Source: Streptomyces aurantiacus (lineage in GTDB: Bacteria; Actinomycetota; Actinomycetes; Streptomycetales; Streptomycetaceae). Taken from it: a DNA stretch of 64,000 nucleotides. The notes below the pieces were generated by a model. That model was not told where the DNA came from, did not search any database, and saw nothing but the letters and a program-made list of their open reading frames with translations. Positions within the stretch are counted from its first letter, which is position 1; every line of letters begins with the position of its first letter. The stretch is taken from positions 434,001-498,000 of the forward strand of contig NZ_CP114283.1 in the NCBI RefSeq assembly GCF_027107535.1. Direction: 5' to 3'. Below are positions 55,229-64,000 of the stretch, one piece after another. Position numbers and translations under genes: made by a program.

Positions 55229-55408
55229 ATGGAATACGTCTCCGCGCTCGTGCCCCCGGTAGTGATGGCCGTGTTCTTCGTCGGTCTGATCGTGACGATC
55301 GTGAAGACCCAGGGCGGCGCCAACAAGGCCAAGGAGGACGCGGCCGTCGACGCGGTCCTCGCCCGCGCCGAGCACACCCGCCAGGCCCCGCGCGAACCAA
55401 GCGCCTGA
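55229..55408 (+). CDS. small single-pass membrane protein
   Basis: A 59-residue protein. One membrane helix spans residues about 8-26 (VPPVVMAVFFVGLIVTIVK), followed by a charged cytoplasmic tail (NKAKEDAAVDAVLARAEHTR). Function is unknown. ATG 55229 lies 7 nt after TACTCT (55216-55221), so it is leaderless. A canonical terminator follows at 45 bp. Small size and a conserved place in streptomycetes (recalled) support it as real. Confidence 0.75.
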   Translation: MEYVSALVPPVVMAVFFVGLIVTIVKTQGGANKAKEDAAVDAVLARAEHTRQAPREPSA

Positions 55409-55453
55409 GCTCCGCTCCGGCGCCGACCGACCGCGGCGCGAACGCTCATCACA

Positions 55454-55495
55454 GGGCGTACGACTCATCAGCTTTTCGAGTCGTACGCCCTTTTT
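55454..55495 (+). terminator. classic intrinsic terminator with T-run
   Basis: A 13-bp stem (GGGCGTACGACTC at 55454-55466 with its complement at 55478-55490), loop with four Ts, then TTTTT (55491-55495). A textbook T-run is uncommon in this genome. Confidence 0.9.
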
Positions 55496-55564
55496 GTTGC
55501 TGTTTGTCATTCGATGCCACGTCCACCACGTGATCGGCGGCATCTCCCCCTATTGTTCTGAGCT

Positions 55565-55996
55565 GTGCCTCGCCCATTGGGAGAACTCGAAGACGCGGTC
55601 ATGACGCGGGTGTGGAAGTGGAACCGCCCGGTGACCGTCCGAGAAGTCCTGGAAGACCTTCAGCAGAGCCGGTCCATCGCCTACACCACGGTGATGACCG
55701 TCCTGGACAATCTCCATCAGAAGGGCTGGGTCCGCCGCGAGGCGGAAGGCCGGGCCTATCGATATGAGGCGGTCTCCACCCGCGCCGCCTACGCGGCCGC
55801 ACTGATGAACGACTCCTGGTCCCAGAGCGACAACCCGGCCGCCGCTCTTGTCGCCTTCTTCGGCATGATGTCCCCGGAACAGCGCGAGACGCTGCGCGAC
55901 GCCGTACGTATCGTCCAGGGCCCGGAAACCACGGCCGCCCCGGAGAACACCGCAGGCGAGAACCCCGCCGCCGCGGAGGGCGAGACCGGGCGATAG
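55565..55996 (+). CDS. BlaI/MecI-type transcriptional repressor
   Basis: A 143-residue regulator. The winged helix (GELEDAVMTRVWKWNRPVTV, YTTVMTVLDNLHQKGWVRRE) and the short helical dimerisation part (FFGMMSPEQRETLRDAV) match BlaI/MecI/CopY. No M56-type peptidase or antibiotic sensor (BlaR) lies beside it. So induction by beta-lactams is not shown. GTG 55565 follows TATTGT (55551-55556) at 8 nt, so it is leaderless. The stop TAG is part of the -10 box of the next gene. Confidence 0.88.
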   Translation: MPRPLGELEDAVMTRVWKWNRPVTVREVLEDLQQSRSIAYTTVMTVLDNLHQKGWVRREAEGRAYRYEAVSTRAAYAAALMNDSWSQSDNPAAALVAFFGMMSPEQRETLRDAVRIVQGPETTAAPENTAGENPAAAEGETGR

Positions 55997-56005
55997 CGTC
56001 CGGAC

Positions 56006-56545
56006 ATGCCAGCAGAGCAGCCCGAAGTCAGCACTAATGCCCTCACTGTCCGCCGGGCCAGGACCAGCGATGTCCCGGCGGTTCGCAGCCTCCTCGACTC
56101 GTACGTCCGCGGCCGCATCCTGCTCGACAAAGCGACCGTGACGCTTTACGAGGACATCCAGGAGTTCTGGGTCGCGGAACGCGGCACCGGGCCGAGTTCG
56201 GAGGTCGTGGGCTGCGGCGCTCTGCACGTCATGTGGGAAGACCTCGCGGAAGTCCGCACTCTCGCCGTGAACCCCGTCATGAAGGGCGCCGGTGTCGGCC
56301 ATCAGTTGCTGGGGAAGTTGCTGGAGACCGCCCGCTGGCTCGGTGTTCGCCGCGTATTCTGCCTGACCTTCGAAGTCGACTTCTTCGCCAAGCACGGCTT
56401 CGTGGAGATCGGCGAGACGCCCGTCGACACCGATGTCTACGCCGAGCTGTTGCGTTCCTATGACGAGGGCGTGGCCGAGTTCCTGGGGCTCGAACGAGTG
56501 AAACCGAACACCTTGGGCAACAGCCGGATGCTTCTGCATCTGTGA
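56006..56545 (+). CDS. GNAT family N-acetyltransferase, NAGS-like
   Basis: A 179-residue acetyltransferase resembling the short N-acetylglutamate synthase (ArgA-type) of actinobacteria. It has VRRARTSDVPAVRSLLDSYV at the start, the acetyl-CoA loop VNPVMKGAGVGHQLLGKLLE, and VFCLTFEVDFFAKHGFVEIG. If correct, it acetylates glutamate for arginine synthesis. ATG 56006 lies 6 nt after TAGCGT (55994-55999), a -10 box that includes the stop of the BlaI-type gene. It is a probably leaderless single gene. Confidence 0.82.
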   Translation: MPAEQPEVSTNALTVRRARTSDVPAVRSLLDSYVRGRILLDKATVTLYEDIQEFWVAERGTGPSSEVVGCGALHVMWEDLAEVRTLAVNPVMKGAGVGHQLLGKLLETARWLGVRRVFCLTFEVDFFAKHGFVEIGETPVDTDVYAELLRSYDEGVAEFLGLERVKPNTLGNSRMLLHL

Positions 56546-56692
56546 CCGCCACCGCGTAATACCCCGGACATACCCCCGGGACTAGACCGGCCGCCCTTGC
56601 CCGCGGACCCTATGTCCGAAACGCGCACGTTTCCGGTCTTCCCGGTCCCGTCGGTCTCTCCCAGGGGTTTGTGTTTTTCCAGCAAAAGCGGT

Positions 56693-56726
56693 TTGCTTTC
56701 CGACGTACTGCAGTACTGCATATAAC
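56693..56726 (+). promoter_or_regulatory. lsr2 promoter region with 12-bp palindrome
   Basis: A low-GC patch contains TATAAC (56721-56726), a likely -10 with TG four bases before it. The palindrome GTACTGCAGTAC (56705-56716) lies in the spacer. The 56670-56700 stretch is T-rich. A palindrome this close to the -10 may be a repressor site. The -35 is uncertain. Confidence 0.5.
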
Positions 56727-56794
56727 AGGGGGCGTGAAACTGCGGCAGCCGCCGCGGCCTCTCGGCCCCGTAGATATCGATGAAAGGAAATCCG

Positions 56795-57130
56795 GTGGCA
56801 CAGAAGGTTCAGGTCCTTCTTGTCGATGACCTCGACGGTGGCGAGGCGGACGAGACCGTGACGTTCGCGTTGGACGGCAAGACGTACGAGATCGATCTCA
56901 CGACTGCCAATGCGGACAAGCTCCGTGGACTTCTCGACCCGTACGTCAAGGGCGGTCGTCGCACCGGAGGCCGCGCCTCGGGTGGCCGTGGAAAGGCGCG
57001 CGCCGCTTCCGGTGGCAGCCAGGACACCGCGCAGATCCGTGCCTGGGCGAAGGAGAACGGTTACGAGGTCAATGACCGTGGCCGCGTTCCGGCGTCCATT
57101 CGCGAGGCCTACGAGAAGGCCAACGGCTGA
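56795..57130 (+). CDS. lsr2: nucleoid-associated protein Lsr2
   Basis: A 111-residue H-NS-like silencer that coats AT-rich DNA. The N-terminal dimerisation domain is at residues 1-58 (VQVLLVDDLDGGEADETVTF, YEIDLTTANADKLRGLLDPY). After a Gly/Arg linker comes the DNA-binding domain (IRAWAKENGYEVNDRGRVPA) with the minor-groove RGR motif. GTG 56795 has AAAGGA 6-8 nt upstream. It lies beside clpC, as in Mycobacterium. The 3' end overlaps the next convergent gene by 22 bp. Confidence 0.96.
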   Translation: MAQKVQVLLVDDLDGGEADETVTFALDGKTYEIDLTTANADKLRGLLDPYVKGGRRTGGRASGGRGKARAASGGSQDTAQIRAWAKENGYEVNDRGRVPASIREAYEKANG

Positions 57131-57795
57131 GCGCAGCAGCGGCGCAGCCGGATGCGGTGGCATTCCGTCGCCATGGTGTCCACGAGCCGTACGAGATCGG
57201 GGGCGCCCCCACCGCCCCCACCGAGAGTCGAGAGCGCCGGCAAAAACGGCTCCACCTCGCAGCCAGGCTCAGGGGGCCGCAGCCAGACGGCGGCCCCCTG
57301 CGAGCTTTCGTCAGGGGTGACCACCGTGCCCACCGGGGCCGTGGTTCCCGCCCCCGTCCCGCCCGGTCCGGTGCCGTCCCGGCCCGCCCCTCCCGGGCTC
57401 GAGTCACCGCGACCGCCCTGAGTGCGGACCAGGCCCGGCGGCAGTGGCGCCTCGACGCGCCCGCCCGCACCGGTCGCCCGCAGGTCCAGTTCGAGAGCGC
57501 CCCACTCCAGCCAGTCGAGGAGTCCCGGCAGCTCCTCCGCGGTCCCCGCGGCCACGAACAGCCACATCCGGTCCGCCCGCACGGCCACCGGAGAGCCCGG
57601 CCCCAGGTGCCGCAGCGCCGCGTACCCCGCCTCCGCGGGTGCCTCCAGGACGTCGAAGCGCAGCCCCGTCAGCAGTTCCACAGGCGTGCCGGGCACGGTC
57701 GCCCATCCCAGTTCGTTCTCGTACCAGTGCCGGACCGTGTCGCTCGGACGGCACGCATCGACCGGACGGCGGGGGGAGGGAACCGTGGGGACCAT
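57109..57795 (-). CDS. conserved hypothetical protein beside lsr2
   Basis: A 228-residue protein I do not recognise by function. Conserved-looking stretches are HWYENELGWATVPGTPVELL, MWLFVAAGTAEELPGLLDWL and WLRPPEPGCEVEPFLPALS. Between them lies a 50-residue Gly/Thr/Pro insert. No membrane segment or catalytic motif is visible. Similar genes sit between lsr2 and clpC in other streptomycetes (recalled). ATG 57795 is used. The last 22 bp overlap lsr2 in convergent orientation. Confidence 0.75.
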   Translation of the reverse strand: MVPTVPSPRRPVDACRPSDTVRHWYENELGWATVPGTPVELLTGLRFDVLEAPAEAGYAALRHLGPGSPVAVRADRMWLFVAAGTAEELPGLLDWLEWGALELDLRATGAGGRVEAPLPPGLVRTQGGRGDSSPGGAGRDGTGPGGTGAGTTAPVGTVVTPDESSQGAAVWLRPPEPGCEVEPFLPALSTLGGGGGGAPDLVRLVDTMATECHRIRLRRCCAQPLAFS

Positions 57796-58224
57796 GCAGG
57801 GTCAACCGCCAGAAGCGCGTTCGAGTTACGCTGAGTGGTCCGCCGTGTGCGAAGAGTGCCGAAAGAGTGGACGCTTGCGGGTGGTCGGCGGCGCAAGGAT
57901 GTTCGCCCGTAGCGGAGGGAACCGGGGTACTGGGCATGGAGTGTCAGTGCGTACGGGTAAGACATCCCTAGTGGGAGGGGCGACACGCAGCGCTCGGGCA
58001 TCTCACGTTCGCCATCGGCGTACAGATGGTGGGGGTATCTGCCTGGCCTGCGGGAACATCGTCTCGCACCATCGGGTTGGAGCAGATGTCGGCGTTCGGG
58101 GTCAGGAGGCCAAGGACGGTGTCGGCAGTTGGAATGAGCGGTCCCCGCTTGCGGGACTAAGCTGCGGAAGGACAGGGAGGGGAGCGTCCCCTTACTGCCT
58201 GACCGCTCTGAGGAGCGATTAACG
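57796..58224 (+). other. 429-bp clpC upstream region
   Basis: No gene was found here. It carries a ClgR-like site (58007-58023) and the clpC leader. GAGGAG (58211-58216) serves as ribosome-binding site, 8 nt before the ATG. The start of the minus-strand gene at 57795 also depends on this region. Confidence 0.6.
58007..58023 (+). promoter_or_regulatory. ClgR-like activator box of clpC
   Basis: GTTCGC-CATCG-GCGTAC is a 6-5-6 inverted repeat with one mismatch, of the CGC-N5-GCG type bound by ClgR in actinobacteria. It lies 201 bp before the clpC ATG. A TATCTG about 14 bp further on could be the -10. Confidence 0.6.
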
Positions 58225-60753
<2,529 letters not shown>

Positions 60754-60780
60754 CCCCGAGGGGTTCCGTCTGAGTACGGC

Positions 60781-60816
60781 CGAAGGGGCCGGTGCCATCG
60801 AGCACCGGCCCCTTCG
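60781..60816 (+). terminator. terminator of clpC
   Basis: A perfect 15-bp stem (CGAAGGGGCCGGTGC at 60781-60795, complement at 60802-60816) with a CATCGA loop. It lies between convergent genes and may serve both. Confidence 0.85.
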
Positions 60817-60834
60817 TCATGCCGTCCCGCCCCG

Positions 60835-61470
60835 CTACGACAACTGGCCGTCGTAGTCCGGCAGCTTGTACGTCTTCTCGGCGTGCCCGCCCGACAGGTC
60901 GGTGGCGCTGTTGCCGATGTTCGCGATGATCGTGTAGCCCTTGGCCTCGACGGCCTTGCGCTGGGCCGTCTTGTACTCGGCCACGTTCTTGAAGAGGTCG
61001 ATGAAGTTGCGTACGTACAGGCCGGAGACCTTGTAGCCGACGTTCTTGAGGTTGTAGTCCGTCACCGACTTGATGATGTCCGGGCGGGCGGTGACGAAGA
61101 AGAGGGCGACACCGCGGTCCTGCGCGTACTTGGCCACGTCGAGGACGGGGGCGTTGGCCGGCGAGGGGTAGCTGAAGCCGAAGTCGGTCTCCAGCGTGGT
61201 GTTGTCGATGTCGAAGACGATGGCCTGCTTCTCACCCGAGGGCGCCTTGGAGATGCGTTCCTTCAGGTAGGGCAGTGCCTGCGCCATCACGGCTCTGCAG
61301 TCCTTCTGCCAGGTGTCGTAGTCCACGTCCTCCGCGGCGGCGGCCGTCGCCGCGGAGGTGACGGCCGCGGCGTTGGCCGGGGCCGCGGCGGCAGGGCTCA
61401 TCAGGGCCGCGGTGGCGGCCGTGGTGGCGACGGTCACGCCTATGAGGCGCTGCCAGCTGCTTCCTGTCAT
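60835..61470 (-). CDS. secreted HAD-family acid phosphatase
   Basis: A 211-residue exported phosphatase of the class B / HAD subfamily IIIB type. A signal peptide (VTVATTAATAALMSPAAAAP) ends near residue 30. The HAD motif 1 VFDIDNTTLE has the nucleophile and acid Asp pair, FFVTARPD is motif 2, and GNSATDLSGGHAEKTYKLPD holds motif 4. Substrate is unknown; such enzymes release phosphate from organic esters outside the cell. ATG 61470 has GAGAGGA 10-12 nt upstream. It is convergent with clpC. Confidence 0.88.
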   Translation of the reverse strand: MTGSSWQRLIGVTVATTAATAALMSPAAAAPANAAAVTSAATAAAAEDVDYDTWQKDCRAVMAQALPYLKERISKAPSGEKQAIVFDIDNTTLETDFGFSYPSPANAPVLDVAKYAQDRGVALFFVTARPDIIKSVTDYNLKNVGYKVSGLYVRNFIDLFKNVAEYKTAQRKAVEAKGYTIIANIGNSATDLSGGHAEKTYKLPDYDGQLS

Positions 61471-61625
61471 GGGTGGGGGGTTCCTCTCGCGTTCGGAGCG
61501 CTGCGGACGTGGGGCGTGGTGCATGCTCGTGGGCCTGCGGGGCCACAGGGAAGCGAAGAGATTACTGGTTGGTAACTGTAGGACGCCCAGCTGGGGTTGG
61601 GCTAGATACCGGACACACGCACGCC

Positions 61626-64000
61626 CTACAGGACGGTGTGCGTCCTCATGACGGTGTGCATGCCCGGGAAGAGTCCGAGGACGTGCTCGGGCACCTCGGC
61701 CGTCTCGGGGGCGAGTACGAATGTCACCGCCTGCAACCCGGGAAACAGAGCCCGTACCGACGAGAGATCTTCGTTTCCGGTGAATTTGTTGAGGCGCAGT
61801 CGTCGAATGCCCGGCAGGACAGGTCCTTCGGTCCAGGGAACAGCGGTCCAGTTGAGGCGCAATTCCTCGAGTTCCGGGAGGCGCGCCACCTCCTCGCGGT
61901 CCTCTGCGGTGAGCGGGTCGAAGCGCAGGCTCGCCAGGCTCAGCGTCTGTACCGAGCGCATATGGCGCAAGCCGCGCAATCCGGTGAACCGCAGGGAATC
62001 CTTGGTGAATCGCAGATAGGTCAGGGTCAGACCCCGGGGAAGAGCGGCGTCGAGGGATTCGCCCAGCAACGGGACGCCGGTGTCGAACTCGCGCAGGGTC
62101 GTTGAATCGGAGAGGGGCGCCAGCGCGTCCGCCCTTTCCAGGCCCGGCAAAAGGTCCAGTGACAGCCATTTCAGCGGCAGTCCGGTCAAGGGGCCGAGAT
62201 CCTCCAGGAAGGGACTGCCGCTGATGTCCAGATGCCTGAGCCCGCGGAGCGAGGAAAGGCAGTCCAGTTCGCGCAGCAGATGGTTGTCCCGCATGACGAG
62301 ATGACGTGTCGTCTCCGGTACGAGAGAGGCCTTCAGTTCCGCCGCGTCGATGTCTCCGGCGAGCTGAAGTCCGCGCCGGCCGCCCAGTGAGCGCAGAATG
62401 CGCAGATGCGCGGCTGAGCGGGCGGTGAAATACAGGTCGTCCTGGGGGAGATGGGCGATGACGTCGGCCGCGTACCGCTCGGCGTCGAACCGGTGCCATG
62501 TCCAGGTGAGCTGCGCGCGGACCGGCAGAGCGGGGTGGGTCCGGAAGCGGGCCAGGACCGGGACGGCCGCGTCCGTGCCGATGAGGGACGCGGTGACGAC
62601 GACGGCTCTGGCCTCCGCGTCGGACAGTCCCTCCGGGCCGGGCAGCAGCTCCAGGACGAGCGGGCCGGCGGAGGCCAGATCCCTGGCCTCCTCCGCCGTG
62701 CGGGGCGGGATGAGCAGGGCCGCCTGCTCCTCGACGGCGGCCCGGACCCGCGGGTCGAGTTCCGTGGCGTGTTCGAGGCCGGCCAGCGCGAGGAGGCGGA
62801 TGCGCGTGCCCGCGGCCGGGTCGGTGTGTTCGGCGGAGGCGGCGGCGAGCAGTTGGCCCAGCAGCTCGGCTCGTTCGCGCGGCCGGGCGTGGGCGACGGC
62901 CATGCGGATCACGTCGGACCACTGGTGGTCGGCGGCGTTGCGGACGAGCAGCCCGAAATCACCGTCCTCCACGGCAGCCTTCGCGCCGAGGTAGTCCTGG
63001 AAGGTGCGGTGGACGAACTCGACCGTTCCCAGAGCCGGTTCGCGCAGCAGACCACTGCGGACGAGGAGGTGGCGGTGGATCGCGGCCGCGTCGCCCTGGC
63101 TCGCGACGGCCGGCAGCGACGGCAGTGCGTCGGCGATGAGGCGTTCGGCGCGCTCACGGTCCATCTCCGAGCGGCTGTTGCGGATCAGCCAGTAGGCGAG
63201 GCGCTGGAGAAGCTGGATCTGCGGGAGTTCCGTCAGCCGGATCCCGTCGGACGCTCCGTGCGGCCCGTCGGGGATCATGTCCCGCTCCTGGTCGCGGCGC
63301 GAGAGCAGCATGGACAGCGCTGCGTCGTACAACTCCTGCCGCCCGTGCGGCAGATAGCCGCGCCGGTCCCGGTGCAGGGCGCAGATCAGGCCGCACATCA
63401 GGGGGTTGGTGGCGAGGCGGCCGAGATCCGGCTTGGTGCGGACGGCGTCGAGCAGCGATTCCTCGTACGCGGTGAGGCGTTCCGTGTCCGGTGCGCCGAT
63501 CCGGGCCGCCGTGTGCCAGCGCTGGATGAACGCGGTGACGTCCTCACGGCTCATGGGCGAGAGCGCCAGCTCGGTGAAGCCGTCCGCGGCGAGCCAGTCC
63601 TCGCGTACGGCCGAGGGGCGTGAGGTGACCAGCCACTGGTTGCCCGGATAGGCGTCGATCAGGTCGCGCAGCCAGCGGCGGGTGCGCTCGCGGTCGGCTT
63701 CGGGGATCTCGTCGATGCCGTCGACGAGCAGCAGCCCGCGGCCCGCCCCGAGCACTCGGTCCGCCCAGCCGTCCGGGGCCGCGTCGTGGAACGGCACGCG
63801 GGCGGCGGCGAGGAAATCGGCGGGCGCCGGCAGGCCGTCGGGGCGGCGTACGAGCGTCCGCAGCGGCAGGACGAAGGGGATCCGGTCCCCTCGCTCGCCC
63901 CGGGCGGCCGTCACCGCGAGCCACTGCACCAGCGTCGTCTTGCCCGACCCGGCCACGCCCCGCAGCAGTACCAGGTCCTGGTCCGCCAGGGCCTCTTCGG
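61626..64000 (-). CDS. NACHT NTPase with leucine-rich repeats (N-terminus missing)
   Basis: The last 791 residues are visible; the start lies beyond the right edge. Counting from the edge, Walker [14 protein letters not shown] comes first, then Walker [21 protein letters not shown] and sensor [16 protein letters not shown]. The NACHT winged-helix region follows ([35 protein letters not shown]). The C-terminal 250 residues form degenerate leucine-rich repeats ([29 protein letters not shown]). This is the NLR-like STAND layout: sensor LRRs, NTPase switch, N-terminal effector not seen. Homologues defend against phage in other bacteria; a role here is inference. An ATG inside the P-loop (63956) is not the true start. 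Confidence 0.88.
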   Translation of the reverse strand, partial: EEALADQDLVLLRGVAGSGKTTLVQWLAVTAARGERGDRIPFVLPLRTLVRRPDGLPAPADFLAAARVPFHDAAPDGWADRVLGAGRGLLLVDGIDEIPEADRERTRRWLRDLIDAYPGNQWLVTSRPSAVREDWLAADGFTELALSPMSREDVTAFIQRWHTAARIGAPDTERLTAYEESLLDAVRTKPDLGRLATNPLMCGLICALHRDRRGYLPHGRQELYDAALSMLLSRRDQERDMIPDGPHGASDGIRLTELPQIQLLQRLAYWLIRNSRSEMDRERAERLIADALPSLPAVASQGDAAAIHRHLLVRSGLLREPALGTVEFVHRTFQDYLGAKAAVEDGDFGLLVRNAADHQWSDVIRMAVAHARPRERAELLGQLLAAASAEHTDPAAGTRIRLLALAGLEHATELDPRVRAAVEEQAALLIPPRTAEEARDLASAGPLVLELLPGPEGLSDAEARAVVVTASLIGTDAAVPVLARFRTHPALPVRAQLTWTWHRFDAERYAADVIAHLPQDDLYFTARSAAHLRILRSLGGRRGLQLAGDIDAAELKASLVPETTRHLVMRDNHLLRELDCLSSLRGLRHLDISGSPFLEDLGPLTGLPLKWLSLDLLPGLERADALAPLSDSTTLREFDTGVPLLGESLDAALPRGLTLTYLRFTKDSLRFTGLRGLRHMRSVQTLSLASLRFDPLTAEDREEVARLPELEELRLNWTAVPWTEGPVLPGIRRLRLNKFTGNEDLSSVRALFPGLQAVTFVLAPETAEVPEHVLGLFPGMHTVMRTHTVL

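Noticed and set aside
61626..62922. A long minus-strand frame joining the HAD phosphatase to upstream sequence
   Set aside because: The phosphatase begins with a proper signal peptide at 61470; the upstream part of that frame is out of frame with the NACHT-LRR gene and has no domain.

Overview
The window is a 64 kb piece of chromosome from a high-GC actinomycete, almost certainly a Streptomyces. GC is very high, GTG starts are frequent, and many genes begin 6-8 nt after a TANNNT -10 box (leaderless). The content is typical of the genus: TipA, Lsr2, DUF397 and XRE developmental-type regulators, zinc-independent ribosomal protein paralogues, NuoD2 and ClpC. Gene content and order from ftsH to clpC also resemble, from memory, the fol-pan-lsr2-clpC region of Mycobacterium, so most of the window is old actinobacterial core chromosome. 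No tRNA, rRNA, insertion sequence, CRISPR array or prophage was seen.

Layout. 1-5.4 kb: a Clp-N/HTH protein (cut by the left edge) with paired operators, a DUF2786 protein, two lipoproteins and a FUSC membrane protein. 5.4-8.3 kb: a divergent zinc-starvation ribosomal cluster (rpsN, rpmB / rpmG, rpmE2, a COG0523 protein, rpsR) around a Zur-like box. 8.4-10.5 kb: a DUF397 / anti-sigma-like ATPase / XRE regulator set with a duplicated promoter element. 10.6-15.3 kb: aldehyde dehydrogenase, DinB-like protein, and a PadR regulator with an ABC drug exporter. 15.4-19.7 kb: glutamate decarboxylase, the autoregulated tipA gene, a YbjQ protein, and a DedA protein with a long repetitive Q/Y/G tail.

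19.8-36.8 kb: ThrE-type exporter, pyrophosphatase, PBP4-type carboxypeptidase, a DUF2342 metalloprotease-like protein, tilS-hpt-ftsH-folE on the plus strand, then folP, an NTF2-like gene, folB, folK and a DUF3180 gene on the minus strand, an MprF-like membrane protein and an esterase. FolE, FolB, FolP and FolK supply successive steps of folate synthesis. 37.3-48.5 kb: a disordered membrane protein, two PH-domain membrane proteins, nuoD2 facing a MidA/NDUFAF7-type methyltransferase, a NarL-type two-component system, an ArsR-like regulator, and a threonine-aldolase-like enzyme.

48.7-54.2 kb is a tight cofactor operon: DUF2520 (candidate ketopantoate reductase), panC, nadB, nadC, coaX, combining pantothenate/CoA and NAD synthesis. 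54.5-64 kb holds small conserved genes, a BlaI-type repressor, an N-acetylglutamate synthase-like GNAT, lsr2, clpC with a ClgR-like box, a secreted HAD phosphatase, and, cut by the right edge, a NACHT NTPase with C-terminal leucine-rich repeats. That last gene is the only clear candidate for an immunity or signalling system; its N-terminal effector lies outside the window.

Most gene calls rest on recognisable domains and motifs. Regulatory calls rest on visible palindromes and promoter spacing and are inferences.
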